Source of the DNA: Shinisaurus crocodilurus
Lineage: Eukaryota; Chordata; Lepidosauria; Squamata; Shinisauridae
DNA length: 64,000 bases
Direction: 5' to 3'
NCBI GenBank assembly: GCA_021292165.1
Contig: CM037877.1
Coordinates: forward strand, 29,648,197 to 29,712,196
The notes under the pieces are model-generated. The model was not told the DNA's origin and did no database searches. It saw nothing but the letters and a program-made list of their open reading frames with translations. Each line of letters begins with the position of its first letter. The stretch's first letter is position 1. A program made the translations under genes and the position numbers. Positions 1 through 10,569 of this stretch are shown piece after piece.

Positions 1-157
1 TCAGGGCGGCCCGCTCCAGTCCTGTCGCATCACTTCCAGCACCGGAAATGATGCGACAGGACCCTGCGCAGGTTCGCTGGACCCCTGTGGCGCATACTAC
101 ACCTGCACAGGGTCCTGTCGCGTCATTTCCGGTGCCGGAAGTGACGCAACGGGACCG
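1..157. repeat. Alternating inverted-repeat (multi-hairpin) GC-rich array
   Basis: Arms 19-37 and 44-62 pair with one mismatch around a 6-base loop. Arms 111-132 and 135-156 pair with three mismatches around a 2-base loop. The inner arms 54-72 and 102-120 also pair with one mismatch. All are versions of one roughly 22-base unit (gtcctgtcgcatcacttccg-like), so the stretch is four alternating copies of the unit and its complement. It is probably the edge of a DNA transposon cut by the window; the family is not identified. Confidence 0.7.
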
Positions 158-526
158 GAGAGGATGGGTCGAGCGGCGCGGAGAACTGCTCCGCACCGCT
201 CAGAAGATCGAGGCAGTGGGGCCGCCCCAGCGGAGAATCAAGGCGGGGGCGAGGCACCCCCCCCCCAGGTTCGATTTCATGGCTAGAGAGAAGGGGAAGT
301 TTCTTGCTTTTCCTTCTGACACTGTATCTCACCTGTTAGAGATTCAGACAGAGTCAGATCTGTTAGGAAATAAAATATTTAGCAATATAAAGATAGGAAT
401 CATGTGATAAATTCCCTCATTCACCTCTCCCTCGGTGCAGGCCAGCGCGCGTGCACACACACACATCCTCACATCTGTTCCCTCCTTGCTTACTGTGGGC
501 GGCCCTTGGAGACTAAGCAGAGGTAT
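158..526. other. GC-rich then AT-rich sequence, no gene seen
   Basis: CpG-rich to about 290, with a C run at 258-267 and a short (CA)n at about 452-464. An open frame across 48-407 is probably a by-product of GC content and the palindromic units. No splice or domain signal was recognised. Confidence 0.4.
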
Positions 527-594
527 CTTAAAGGGGCCATGGGCAAAATTGCAGCTAAGCTAAGCTAAAAGTTTTAGCCCATGGCCCCTTTAAG
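527..594. repeat. 68-bp hairpin with perfect 18-bp arms
   Basis: Arms 527-544 and 577-594 (cttaaaggggccatgggc and its complement) are perfect inverted repeats around an A/T-rich loop containing AAGCT repeats. It is probably a minimal palindromic transposon. No target-site duplication was resolved. Confidence 0.65.
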
Positions 595-803
595 AGGCAG
601 GGGAATTCAGGACTCTGCATAGCAAAGTGAGAAGCCATGTTGGCTTAAGGGTTTTTGGGATGGTTCCAGCATTTTCGGGGCAGCTGGAGACTATGATCTA
701 AGACTGAATTACTGACATTAACAGCTTTAAGCTCAATTATGCTGTTATCTTTGGTATGTTTGGCCCTGCCCTACTCGCCTTTGGCCCTGCCCAGCACTGT
801 GGT

Positions 804-1012
804 AGGCAGTGTGTGTTGTAGTGGTGAGAGTGGACATGGACTTGGGAGATCTGGGTTCTAGTCCCTGCTCAGCCATGAAGCTCACTGGGTGACTTTGGGC
901 TAGTCACTGACTCTCAGCCTAGCCTACCTCACAGGGTGGTTGTGAAGATAAAATGGAGAGGAGGGAGACCATGTAAGCCATCATGGATTCTTTGCAAGAG
1001 GGAAAAAAGGTG

Positions 1013-1069
<57 letters not shown>

Positions 1070-1084
1070 CACCACCACCACCAC
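804..1084 (+). mobile_element. tRNA-derived squamate SINE with (TAA)n(ACC)n tail
   Basis: The head carries pol III box-like sequences (A box tgttgtagtgg; B box ggttctagtcc). The body is the typical 'gaagctcactgggtgactttgggc', 'tcactgactctcagcc' and 'acctcacagggtggttgtga' sequence, and the 3' end is a long (ATA)n then (CCA)n tail at 1014-1084. The tail produces poly-Asn, poly-Tyr and poly-Thr open frames that are not genes. Confidence 0.85.
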
Positions 1085-1162
1085 TGGAATGCAGTCTCCG
1101 AGAGCTTGTCCAAAATAGAATTCAGTCCTCGGGCAGATAGAGCTCCCCCCACCCCCTGATTT
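1085..1162. mobile_element. Fragment of a hAT-type repeat ('gccaaattc...ctctcgggg' family)
   Basis: The segment 'tggaatgcagtctccgagag' through 'cagtcctcgggcag' resembles the end of the elements at 20.2, 46.3 and 48.2 kb. Only about 80 bp remains next to the SINE tail. Confidence 0.45.
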
Positions 1163-2335
1163 AAAGGAAAAGTACATCACACATCCACATTACAATTGCC
1201 AGGATTCTTTGGAGGCAACCATGACAACTAAACTGATATAAAACTGATACACATCCATCATGAGGATAGGCCCTTAGAGAGAAATCATGCTTTAAGTTCC
1301 ACATCACATCAAAAGCACCAGTGATTTCCACAGGCACAGAGGTTCCTCTTGGAAATGCAAAAGGGGGACTTGCCTGCCAGACAGACAAGTACAAGCATAT
1401 TCTTGTTTTATAAAGGCAAATACACACAGGCTAGAAATGCATTCAAAATAGAAGAACCAGCCAATGTACAGAGAGTTGTGTTCATGGCTAGACATACGTA
1501 TATTTCTTCATCAGCTGGGGTTGTGGAATGATAGTTGTAAAATCTTAATTGGAAAAAGAATTAAACCTGCTATGACAGAACCAATGTGGATGAGAGCAGA
1601 TTGGTACTGCAAATATAGGCTGTTATTCAATGTCATTGATTTATAGTGCACCCTACTTTGACGCAAGCTTAATGACTTTTATTGAAATGACTTGCAAGTG
1701 AGTGTACTGAGGACTAAAGCCTGGTAAAGGGTGGAACAGAGGTAGAAATCCCCGAACCGATGAGCAGTGCAATGCCATTCAAGTTTGGGGCGGATGGTGC
1801 AGCTTGCTGTGCATCCAGCCAGAAACTCTTATGCAGCAGGGTGAGGGGGGTTAGCCTCTCACTACATTCTACCAGTCAAGGGGCTTCCCCCACAGTCCTC
1901 CCCCACCAATGATCTATTCTGGGCAAAACAGGGGCTGAGACACTACCACCCAGTGAATTCTTGCAGACTCATAACTTGCTTCTATTTGTCTTAAGATTCT
2001 CCAAACTCTTTTTGCAAATCATTCATTTAAAACGTTTTGCTAACGAAGCTTCCAAAATATGCACTGCTATCTCTGTATTGCACAGACTTTCAAAAGAAAC
2101 AACTTTGCACAGTAATGGAGGGTAAGCACATGATGAGCCTCTATAGCAAGGTAGGGCAACTTCACCATGGGCCACACCTCCTGCTCTCCCCTTTGGCACC
2201 AGGGGAAAAAATTGTACCAGGAGCAGCTATGGGGTGTCAGAAGGGTCAACCTTTTCTTGTTTGCATGCTTGCTTTCATTTAGGACAGAAAGGATTGTAAC
2301 CCTGAAGTCTGAAATACAAATCCTAACAGAATTTA
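1163..2335. other. Non-coding stretch, nothing recognised
   Basis: Low-GC sequence with only short open frames (88 codons at most) and no domain match. No clear repeat family was recognised. Confidence 0.4.
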
Positions 2336-2580
2336 TACTGCAATCCATATGTTTACTCAGAAGCAAGTCTTAGGCTGCAAGACTAAAACCACAATCCTAT
2401 GGCTGGCTGGGGAATGCTGGTAGTTGTAGTAGGACTTTTTTTTCTGTCTAAAAACATGTATAGGATTGCACCCTAATAGACACAAACCCCATTGTACTTC
2501 TGAATAGATGTGTTAATAGGATTGTGCTGTTAAAGTCCCACTGATTTAAATGGGAGAAATCTAAGCACCTAGTTAATTCT
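2336..2580. repeat. Fragments of the 'tgcaatcctat...aggattgca' palindromic repeat
   Basis: Several pieces of the short family that starts 'gtgcaatcctatgcatgtct' and ends 'tataggattgcagcc' lie here: 'tactcagaagcaagtctta', 'acatgtataggattgca' and 'taataggattgtgct'. The same family is at 7.25, 11.6, 22.05, 43.1, 48.1 and 50.8 kb. Confidence 0.55.
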
Positions 2581-2889
2581 CTCATTGAAATCCATGGGAC
2601 TTAAACCATGGCTGGACATTATATTTAACTAACATGCACATTATATTTAACTAACAGTGCAATCCTATAAATGTCTTTAAAAAATTATCTTATAAACAAA
2701 AATAGAAAGTCAATCAAATAACTTTAACAAGAGAAGGAGTGGGGGACAGGATCTATAAACCGATACAAGCCTATCAATGCCTAACATTATTGACTTATCT
2801 ATTTATTTCATACATTTTTATACCACCCTTTTAGGATTTCAGGGACAGTTATACTTTAGCTGGATCATGCCCAATGTTTTTCTGGTCTT

Positions 2890-2941
2890 ACAATACATTC
2901 TTGCTGTAATTGTGCCAGATACAATACATTCTTGCTGTAAT
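2890..2941. repeat. 21-bp direct repeat, period 31
   Basis: The 21-base sequence starting acaatacattcttgctgtaa occurs at 2890-2910 and again at 2921-2941 with a 10-bp spacer. This is a local tandem duplication. Confidence 0.8.
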
Positions 2942-4690
2942 AGTGATGACGTCTGATTGTCAGCGATAGCTTGCTTTGGGTCATTTAGTCTCCCCTGCTT
3001 GAGGTTTTAAAAAACCACTGTTGAAAGAGCAGCTATTTTAAAAGCTCAGCTGCTCAGTTTCCTTACAGTCTGACTATTCCAAGAACCAAACGTTCTCAGG
3101 AGAGGCCATTAACAATCGCCGCACTGTCCGAGCACTTGATGTCACTGTGGTGTTGTGGTGACGTTAAAGCAGCACAGCAGACAAAGATGCTGATACCAAC
3201 TGTTCAGTTTGTGAAACTAATTGATTCAGGGCAGCCTTAGGGATTTAGGACAACCACGACCATCCCCAGCCATTGGCCATGCTGGCTGGGGATAGTGGCA
3301 GTTGTAGTTCAAACACATCTGGAGGGCACCAGGTTGGGGAAGGTTGATTTAAGGATTCCAGCTCATCCCAACCTGAAGGCCTCAAGGAAAAGGACAATTC
3401 AAGAACCATCACAGTCTCAACAGCGGGGCACAGGGGGCAATCGGTCAAGGAAAAAGTATCTCAACAAGGAAAAAAGCCAACCTGAACAGGTAGGTTTTAT
3501 GAAACTTTTGAAACACTACCAACCTTACCATTAAGCATGTTAAGGAGGCCTGCCTTAGGTTGCTGATTCGGAGGTACTTTTAAAGGGCAGAAAGTTATCA
3601 GTTACTTAGGGTGCAATCCAACTGAGTTGTCACCCACTAGATGAAAGCCTCCAATCGCAGAGGCTTCTGAGATTCCTGTGCCCTGCCAAGAGGGCAGGAA
3701 GAGCAATGGAGACCATTTTCACCTCTCTGTCCCCCTTTTAATTTTTTCCCACTAGGTGGGCCTCTGTGCCGGTCCAGTGGAGTCACACTAGTGGGGGCAG
3801 ATCCAGGGCGGGACAGGACACAGGACCCCTCTCTACCCTCTGGCATGCCCTGTTTTTTTGCCTCACCAACCTTGGAAGAAGAGCCACCACAGAGCTTTCT
3901 GTGGTGGCTGTGGGTGGGGTGAAGGTCTGAGTGGAGATTTCCACCTCCGAGGTCGTAAGTCAGTCTACAGTCCTCAGACAACGTCTAGGGACCTAGAATT
4001 GCACAGCAAGTGTAACTCCTACATTTTTACCTGCCACGAACCAAAATGTCTTGGGGGCCATAACCTTCAGAATGATATCTGACAAATGCTTGGATGATGA
4101 GAGGGGTAAAGGTTGGACACTTATCCAAGATGGGAAGGGGAACACAGGCTGTTATGAAAACCCATTTTTCTCTTCAAGCCTTTTACCGCCCACATGGCTG
4201 CCACATCAAGAGCCCAGGCTAAGTGTTGCTTCCTCCTACACTCTCTTACCTCGTAACCACTGGTGGAGGGGTTCGACTGTACACACAAAAGGGCTTTTAT
4301 CCCACATGCATCTATATCAAATAACTTCAAATCATTATCAGTGAATTGCTGACATTAAGCCAAGCTGACAACTGGCTTTGTACTGCTAAAGTGGATTGCT
4401 GCTGCGCAAAGGTGTCAGAAGTTCTTTGTAACGCACAATAATGTATTTCATATACAGTGTTTACACCGCACTGGCTCCAGCACATACATCCATTTCTACA
4501 AGTTCTCAATGAGCAATAATGCTTTCCATTAATTTCTTCTATATATAAACACTCTTTTGTAATGTGCTCGCTCTGCTTCAGGCATTGCATTCATCCTGTC
4601 TCTCTTGTGAGACAAGGGTTGGGCCTTTCACTCTCCTCCCACTGCACTTGGACAAGGATCTGGAAATAAAAGATGTTGTTCTGTACATAT
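2942..4690. other. Non-coding stretch with one half-MITE
   Basis: At 3262-3352 there is one arm of the 'ggctggggat...caggttggggaagg' palindromic element. At about 3607 there is a short remnant of the 'gtgcaatcc' family. Nothing else was recognised; the open frames (up to 114 codons) show no domain. Confidence 0.4.
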
Positions 4691-4803
4691 AGAAATGCGG
4701 ATTAGTGCAGGGTGGCCACTTGCACATCACCAAAAAAGATGGAACATGTTATTAAAAAAAGAGAGGACATAACCGGATATAAATTTGCATAAAATTAGCA
4801 TAT
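4691..4803 (-). mobile_element. DNA repeat, right-hand part (interrupted by the L1-type LINE)
   Basis: Together with 6081-6440 this forms one repeat split by the LINE at 4804-6067. The same family occurs in plus orientation at about 15.7-16.1 kb and 56.45-56.72 kb, recognised by 'cctatttgaagggctgt' and 'gaggacagtcctc' motifs. The class is not identified. Confidence 0.5.
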
Positions 4804-6067
4804 TTTGGGTCAAAGTTTGAATTGATGCCGATTGAAGATAATATATCTCAGAGTGTGGCAATTTCAATGGTGCCCAGATTTTATTACTTACTTGGGAATA
4901 CTTATCCCTAGAGACGTATCCCAAATGATTAAACTTAATTTGAGTAAGTTGATTAATGAGATCTCACAGGATATAGACAGATGTGCATCTCTTAAATTGA
5001 GTTTGTGTGGTAAGTTTAATACACTTAAGATGGATATCATACCTAGGACTGGATATGTTTTGCATGCAGATGATGAGTTTTTGTCATTTTCAGCTTTGCG
5101 TGCTAAATATAACTTGCCTGCTTCAGTTGAATGGCAATACTTGCAATTGCAACATTTGTTAGAATCTAGGTTTGGTCCGACTGCTTTTACAGCTTCAGAG
5201 CCTCCTTTGCTATTGGATGCATTGATTGAGGCTAAGCAGTTATATCAACCTATGATTCATGTTTATAAATACTTATTATCAGTGAACAAGTATGATACAC
5301 AAAGTCTTAAAGATGAATGGAATAGGGAATTAGATGGTCTTATGTTGCCTAATCAATGGAACATTGCTTTTGCATCTGTGTCAGAAGGGTCTATGGATCT
5401 TGGTTACGTCTTATTCAGCAAAAACATTTGTTTCGTGTTTATTGGATACCACAATGTCTTTTTAATAAAGGTTTGTCTAAGTCAGCTAACTGTTGGAGGT
5501 GTAATACTGTGAATGCTTCATTTACCCATATCTTTTGGCAATGCCCAGTGCTTGCTTCTTTTTGGGTAGAGGTCATAGTATGGATAAATCTAGTATTAGA
5601 ATGCTCTTTAATATTTACTGATGCACAGCAGGCATATAATTTAATCTTTTAAATTATATACCTGCTGTATGGAATTTATCACAAGGACAACACATGTGGA
5701 TTTTCCACACTCTCTTAACAGCTAAAAGACTGATATTACAACACTGGAAAGATGAACACTCACCTCCTATAACACAATGGATTGAGGACCTAATAATGCT
5801 TTCAACATTTGAGTGGGTGGTGTTTAGACGCCACCTGCAGATGGATAAATACATGGATATTTGGTCTGCTTTTTCTGAGGTTTATGCATAACGGTCTTTA
5901 CGGATAGTTCTATTACTACATACTTATGGATATATATTTCATACATGTTTACTGTAAATTATTCATTTTAAATACTGCAAGAAAATTGTATATATTTGTT
6001 TTCATTTTTTAATGGTTTTTGTTTTGTTTTGGTGTAATTCACATTTTAAAAACTAATTGAAAAAATT
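4804..6067 (+). mobile_element. 5'-truncated L1/Tx1-type LINE, degraded pol C-terminus
   Basis: A 13-bp direct repeat, aaaattagcatat, is at 4791-4803 and 6068-6080, marking target-primed insertion. The plus-strand frames give the C-terminal part of an L1-like reverse transcriptase protein. First comes 'FITYLGILIPRD' and 'LSLCGKFNTLKMDIIPR' (frame from 4832). Then, after a frameshift near 5390, comes a Cys/His motif region (CWRCN...FTHIFWQCP, about 5500-5545), then a third frame (5694-5891) like the L1 tail ending about 5891. Frameshifts and a stop at 5650 show it is dead. The 3' UTR of about 170 bp is T-rich and ends in an A-rich run. The L1 versus Tx1 clade call is from motif memory. Confidence 0.85.
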
Positions 6068-6080
6068 AAAATTAGCATAT

Positions 6081-6440
6081 CTTAATGGATATGTATAAAT
6101 GCCCCATTAGAAATAATCACTATAATTTAAACAGAAATAAAATACATCTCACCATAGTGGGGACGAATGAACAGGTGGCCTGGGTACCTGCTCTGCCTGC
6201 TATCCAAGTGCTAACGGTGGATGAGCAACTTCAAGGCTACCTTCTTAAGGTTCTTTATCTTTAAGGGGGGAAACCCTTCAAACAGAGGGTTCCTTCAAAT
6301 ACAGGATACCTTCAAGCAGAGGACTGTCCTCTGACAGCTCTTCAAATAGAGGGCTGCAAAGTAGGACATGTGGCCATGTTAACATCCCAACTCATATAAG
6401 CTAAATCACACTCCTATTATTATGGAGACCCTAGTTTCAT
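6081..6440 (-). mobile_element. DNA repeat, left-hand part (continuation after the LINE)
   Basis: This continues the repeat at 4691-4803. 'atctcaccatagtggggacg' is the complement of the 'cccactatggtgaggtgtaa' segment at about 16.09 kb. The 'cttcaaacagaggg', 'ctctgacagctcttcaaata' series matches the 15.75-15.98 kb and 56.5 kb copies. Confidence 0.6.
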
Positions 6441-7253
6441 GAAAAGGACTAAATGCATTAACTGAATGTGATTAATACATTTAGGGCATCAGATATTAAA
6501 ACGTGATAATTAATGTGATTTTCAATGGTTTCACAGAAATTCTCACATCCACAGGAGAACTCCATGACTATTGTTACACTGGTTGAATATGTTCCCACAT
6601 ATGGAGCGTAATCTCCATATGTGGGAACATATGGAGTTGAAATTCTATACAGAATTTGTCTCATGACAATTATGTTGAATGGGTTCAGTGACCAGATGAT
6701 GGTCATTTATTTATCTAAGGCCATATATGGAACTTAGTGGACATATGCTGGTTCATTTTATTTTCAACCAACAGCTATCTTACATGGGCCCTTACTTTAA
6801 AAGCACACACCCCTATTTGGGGGTTATTTGATATATGTATGTTTTGATATAAGTTTATTAAAATGCATTTTAATTCTTATTGTGTGTTTATACACAAACA
6901 CACATATACAGAAGATCTTTTCTTGGTGGATTTGTTAACCCAAGTTCTTCACTTTTTTGCCTTGATCTATAAGAATACTTTAGGACTACTCACAAAGAAG
7001 GTGATTAGCACTTATCTTTGTACATGAAATCTATTTATATCAAGGGGGACTTAGGCATGCCTTACATTCTCTGGCTTCTGCCCAGTGCATCTTATGGAGC
7101 TTTCCACTGGTCTGCACTGTGTAAATGAATACCAGAATCTCCAAATTTTGTCAAGTACCCACTATATTTATTCTATCTGAAAATATGCCACTTAAAAATG
7201 CAAGTTGTTTTGGGTCAAGTGTTTTGGGTGAGTGCTTTAGAAATGTATCTTAC
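6441..7253. other. AT-rich non-coding stretch with a perfect hairpin
   Basis: Apart from the hairpin at 6587-6632 no repeat family or coding segment was recognised. Confidence 0.4.
6587..6632. repeat. Perfect 20-bp inverted repeat (hairpin)
   Basis: Arm 6587-6606 (atatgttcccacatatggag) pairs perfectly with 6613-6632 around the 6-base loop cgtaat. The arm itself contains the palindrome CATATG. The origin is not identified. Confidence 0.85.
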
Positions 7254-7331
7254 AGTGCAATCATATGCATGTCCACTCAGAGGTAAGCCCTACTGAGTTC
7301 AATAGGTTTTACATCCAGGTAAATGTGTATA
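7254..7331. repeat. 'gtgcaatc...' palindromic repeat, 3' part lost
   Basis: 'cagtgcaatcatatgcatgt', 'actcagaggtaagccctact' and 'aggtaaatgtgtatagatta' are recognisable parts of the family. The next element (7340-7471) inserted at its end, in 'gattacag'. Confidence 0.65.
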
Positions 7332-7339
7332 GATTACAG

Positions 7340-7471
7340 TAGGGCAACTTGTGGCCCTCCAAATGTTTTGGCCTACAACTCCCATCAACCTTCACCATTG
7401 GCTATACTGGACAGCTGATGGGAGCTGTATGCCAAAACATCTGGGGTGGAGGCACAAGTTGTCCACCCACT
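7340..7471. mobile_element. hAT-type palindromic MITE, 8-bp TSD gattacag
   Basis: Perfect 8-bp duplication gattacag at 7332-7339 and 7472-7479. The element has inverted arms ('gggcaacttgtggccctcca' versus 'ggaggcacaagttgtccacc') and inner arms 'ctacaactcccatcaa' / 'tgatgggagctgtatg'. The non-coding 132-bp structure and 8-bp duplication point to hAT. Confidence 0.85.
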
Positions 7472-7479
7472 GATTACAG

Positions 7480-8104
7480 CTTTAATAAGATGGAGAAAGT
7501 TTGAAGAAATGTATGGTAGGGGAAATCGTCTTTTCATATCAGCTAGGGCAAAATATTCTGTTGTAAAGGCGGAACAGTAAATTCAGTTAAACCTGGACAG
7601 CAGTCTCCAGCAAGCTTCCAAGCACCCTTTATGCCTCCATATGAATGTATTCTCTATATGAATGTATTCCTGTGAACTTTAGCTGTGGCCTATCATTGGG
7701 AGATCAGCTGTTTGTAACATTTCAGCCCTTAGCCTGCCAGCATTTTTTCCATTTTAGCAGCCAAATAAACACTATAGTTCTTCATAGCAACCACAAGACT
7801 AAGATGTTATTTTCACATGTACCTCAGTAGCAGCTGTCCAGAGTATGACTAAAATTATCTGTTCTCATTATAAGTGCTTTTTGAAGAGGGAAGGGAGGGC
7901 AGTTATTTCACATTATCTGTGCAGTGCAGTACACTACAGTTGTGCGGAATGTACTCCAGACCAAGGACTTTGCTCTAGTAAAGGAAAAGAACTGGAAAAT
8001 TAATTTCAATAGGAAAAACAGTGAGTGACCACATATTCCAAAGGGTTTTATTTCTTATAACACCTGGTTTGCAAATCTAAATAAGCATATAGGAGTTTAC
8101 CAGG
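7480..8104. other. Non-coding stretch, nothing recognised
   Basis: Mixed-composition sequence with short open frames only. Confidence 0.35.
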
Positions 8105-8272
8105 GGTGCTGAAGGTTCAATTCAATTTCAAAGAAGCTCTCAGGGGCCACATTCCAGTGGTGGGTGGGTTTGAATGCAAAAGGGGCAGGGCCAAAGGCAA
8201 AAGGGGTGGGGCGACACCCCCAACCCCAGCATATTTTAGCTTAAAGCTCTTACTGCCAGAAACTAAGCCTTA
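8105..8272 (-). mobile_element. Truncated hAT-type element ('aggggccacattccagtgg' family)
   Basis: Shares 'aagaagctctcaggggccac', 'aaaggcaaaaggggtgggg' and 'cttaaagctcttactg' with the copies at 20.2 and 46.3 kb and, in reverse, 48.2 kb. Confidence 0.6.
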
Positions 8273-8274
8273 GG

Positions 8275-8830
8275 TAGGGATGGGCTGAGGCTGACACTGG
8301 GAAGTCCGGCTCGTTTGAGCTCAACAGACTTCCTGCCTGCTTCCGATCCAATGATCAGAAGCGGGCAGAATGGTTTTTTCCCCATTGACATCCGTTTCTA
8401 AGACAGGTCGTGGTGTGCACATTTTTTAAAAAAGCTAAGGAAATTTGTGCAAATCACGCTATTTGCATAAATTTATGTGATTTGCACAAATTTACGAAAT
8501 TTCCACAAATAGCACGATTTGTGCAAAGTGGAAGCTGGAAACTACATAGTTCTAGCACAATTTGCACAGATTGCACTAGAACTGTACATTTCTCGACTTC
8601 CAGTTTGTGCAAATAATGCAAATGGGAAATAGTGTGATTTGCACAAATTTCCTTAGTAGTGTTGTTGTTTTTAAACGTGCAAACTGCGGCCCATCTTTGG
8701 GATGGAAGTCTGCGAGCTGGCTTGACTCATACAAAAGCAAGTCAGCACTGGTACAGGGCTAACAAACCAGAATCCGGGGAGCCAAACTGTGAAAATTGAT
8801 GGATTCGGTAAAAATACGACAGAACCCCTA
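8275..8830. mobile_element. 'tagggatgggc...' repeat with gtgcaaat palindromes
   Basis: Begins 'tagggatgggctgagg' and contains repeated direct and inverted 'aatttgtgcaaatcacgct' and 'gtgatttgcacaaattt' blocks at 8440-8660. The same style of element ('tagggatg...' start, 'ttgtgcattt' interior) appears at 22.44, 34.37 and 36.48 kb. Boundaries are uncertain. Confidence 0.5.
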
Positions 8831-9765
8831 TTGGATTCCTCACACATATCCTGAGCCTTAGAGTAAGCATTTCAACTGTGCTGAACATTTCAGCAACATT
8901 TTTTGACTGTTCTGATTCAGTTTGATAGAAATTAAATTGGTATCAAAAAGAAATTGAACAGAGAAGAAAATTTTGGAGAAATTCTCATGGGTTGTGTTCA
9001 GGGTTCTTGTGCTTATCTTACTCTTGCAGTGGCTGAGGATTATGTGTGAGTGTCCTATCTTTCATTGTATAATCATCTCTCCGGCATCCTGTAGCCTCCT
9101 TGGCTTCCTGCACTTCAGTTAAAGTCCAGGTAACTGAAGGTACATTGAGGTAATTCCTCCCACAGGGCTTTCCCACTTCTTGAAGTACAGGCATCCTGGG
9201 AAACCTACGGAGCAATGGAGAGATGTGGAATAGAAAGAAAAAGCACACAGCACCTTTGGCCACCTTGCACTGATATTAGGTAAACTCAAAAACACCACCA
9301 AAATAAATTTGAAATAAATTATACCACACCCTGAGATTGAGGCAGAAAAACAGAAGCCTCTTTCATGGGGGAAGAAAACTTTCAGACAATTGGATGACAG
9401 ATTTGAGCACAGCACTAGCTCTACCTCTTCCCTGGAGCTGAACACAACTCTGCCTCCCTCATGCCTGCATTCTGGAGGATGCAAAATGGGGTCTAGGCTG
9501 CCAACTAAAATGTGCAATGCTGGGAATTCCATTCTGTTTAAGCCCAATGGGATTTCACAGTGTTTCCAATCTGATAAGCGGCAGCAGACTGTAGCATCCC
9601 CCCCCCCCCCGTCTAAAAAAATTATATATTTTTTGCACACATTAAATAACTAGATGTATCTTTTCAGGTCTTTAAATTTGCACAAATGTGATTGTAGTTT
9701 CTTTAATATTTTTTTATCAGTGATCTTTCACAAGCCCACACCTGTCCATTATGTATTCCCATTGT
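8831..9765. other. Non-coding stretch with a chance ORF and C run
   Basis: A minus-strand frame of 173 codons (9119-9640) has no recognised domain and includes a poly-Gly run from the C tract at 9598-9610. No start context or neighbour supports it. It is judged non-coding. Confidence 0.4.
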
Positions 9766-10030
9766 AAATATCCTTGTCAGTTTCACCCTCTCCACACACT
9801 ACAGTATTTCCTTTAGTCCAGCAAAGCCATCTACCGTACAGTACCTGTCAAATAACTTGTCAATTTCATCTTCCACTTTGGCGCTGCCCCCCCCCCTCTG
9901 CTCAGAAGTGCCAAACTCAGTGGTGGATGAAATTGACAAGTTCTCTGACAAGTATGGTACTGTAGATGGCTTTGCTGGGCTAAACCAAATACAGTAGTAC
10001 ATGGAGGGGATGAAACTGACAAGGATATTT
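9766..10030. mobile_element. 265-bp palindromic DNA element
   Basis: Terminal arms 9766-9785 (aaatatccttgtcagtttca) and 10011-10030 are perfect complements. Inner segments such as 'gcaaagccatctac'/'gtagatggctttgc' and 'cttgtcaatttcatc'/'gatgaaattgacaag' also pair, so nearly the whole length folds back. It is a MITE; the superfamily is not resolved because no duplication is clear. Confidence 0.75.
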
Positions 10031-10124
10031 TCAACAGGATGCTATAATATTTTACCTCTCTACAGCCTTCTCTGATGAATAACCAATGTCCCATTGCTAC
10101 CACAGGCATAGTTGTCCTAACTTC

Positions 10125-10465
10125 ATTTTATTTATTTATATCAATTTCATTTATTTATTCAACTTTTGAGTTGCCCTATAGTGGAAGCTCCCAGGGCGAC
10201 ATACATAATAAAAGCAATTAAAATGAAACAATGATAAAAACCTATCATAAAACACACTGAAATAATTGTTTTAAAAGCAGCAATAATAATTCAGAATAAT
10301 TTAAAAGAGATAAATAATGGTGCTATGAAAGCATGGAGAAAGATGATTTTAGAACACAGCATTAAACATATCACTGAAAAATAGGGCAAGCAGGAGTTAA
10401 ACATTCTTTTAAAGGGATTTAAAAGGCCTTCTTTTAAAAGAACTTTTATCAGCTGCAGACAGGTG
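10125..10465 (-). mobile_element. LINE 3' UTR-like tail
   Basis: The T/A-rich sequence 'tttatttatttatatc', 'tgccctatagtggaagctcc' then A-rich sequence is the complement of a LINE 3' end of the type 'gggag...gccct...ataaataaata'. Comparable A-rich tails are at 15.0 and 32.5 kb. The clade is uncertain (L2 or CR1). Confidence 0.4.
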
Positions 10466-10495
10466 TACTATACAGCAGTGCTGCAGAAAATGAAG

Positions 10496-10568
10496 CGCTC
10501 TCTCTCGCTCTAGTTCTCTCTCTCTCCCTCTCCCGCTCCCTCTCTCTCTCTCTCTATATATATATAAT
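10496..10568. repeat. (TC)n then (TA)n microsatellite
   Basis: Impure CT repeat passing directly into (TA)n at about 10555-10567. Confidence 0.85.
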
Positions 10569-10569
10569 A

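Noticed and set aside
929..1180. Poly-Tyr, poly-Asn and poly-Leu open frames
   Set aside because: They translate the (TAA)n(ACC)n tail of a SINE; the same applies to frames over the microsatellites at 42.9 and 47.1 kb.
4832..5512. 226-codon host gene
   Set aside because: L1-like pol motifs, frameshifts and the 13-bp duplication make it a retrotransposon fragment.
9119..9640. 173-codon minus-strand frame
   Set aside because: No domain, Gly run from a C tract, and no splice or promoter support.
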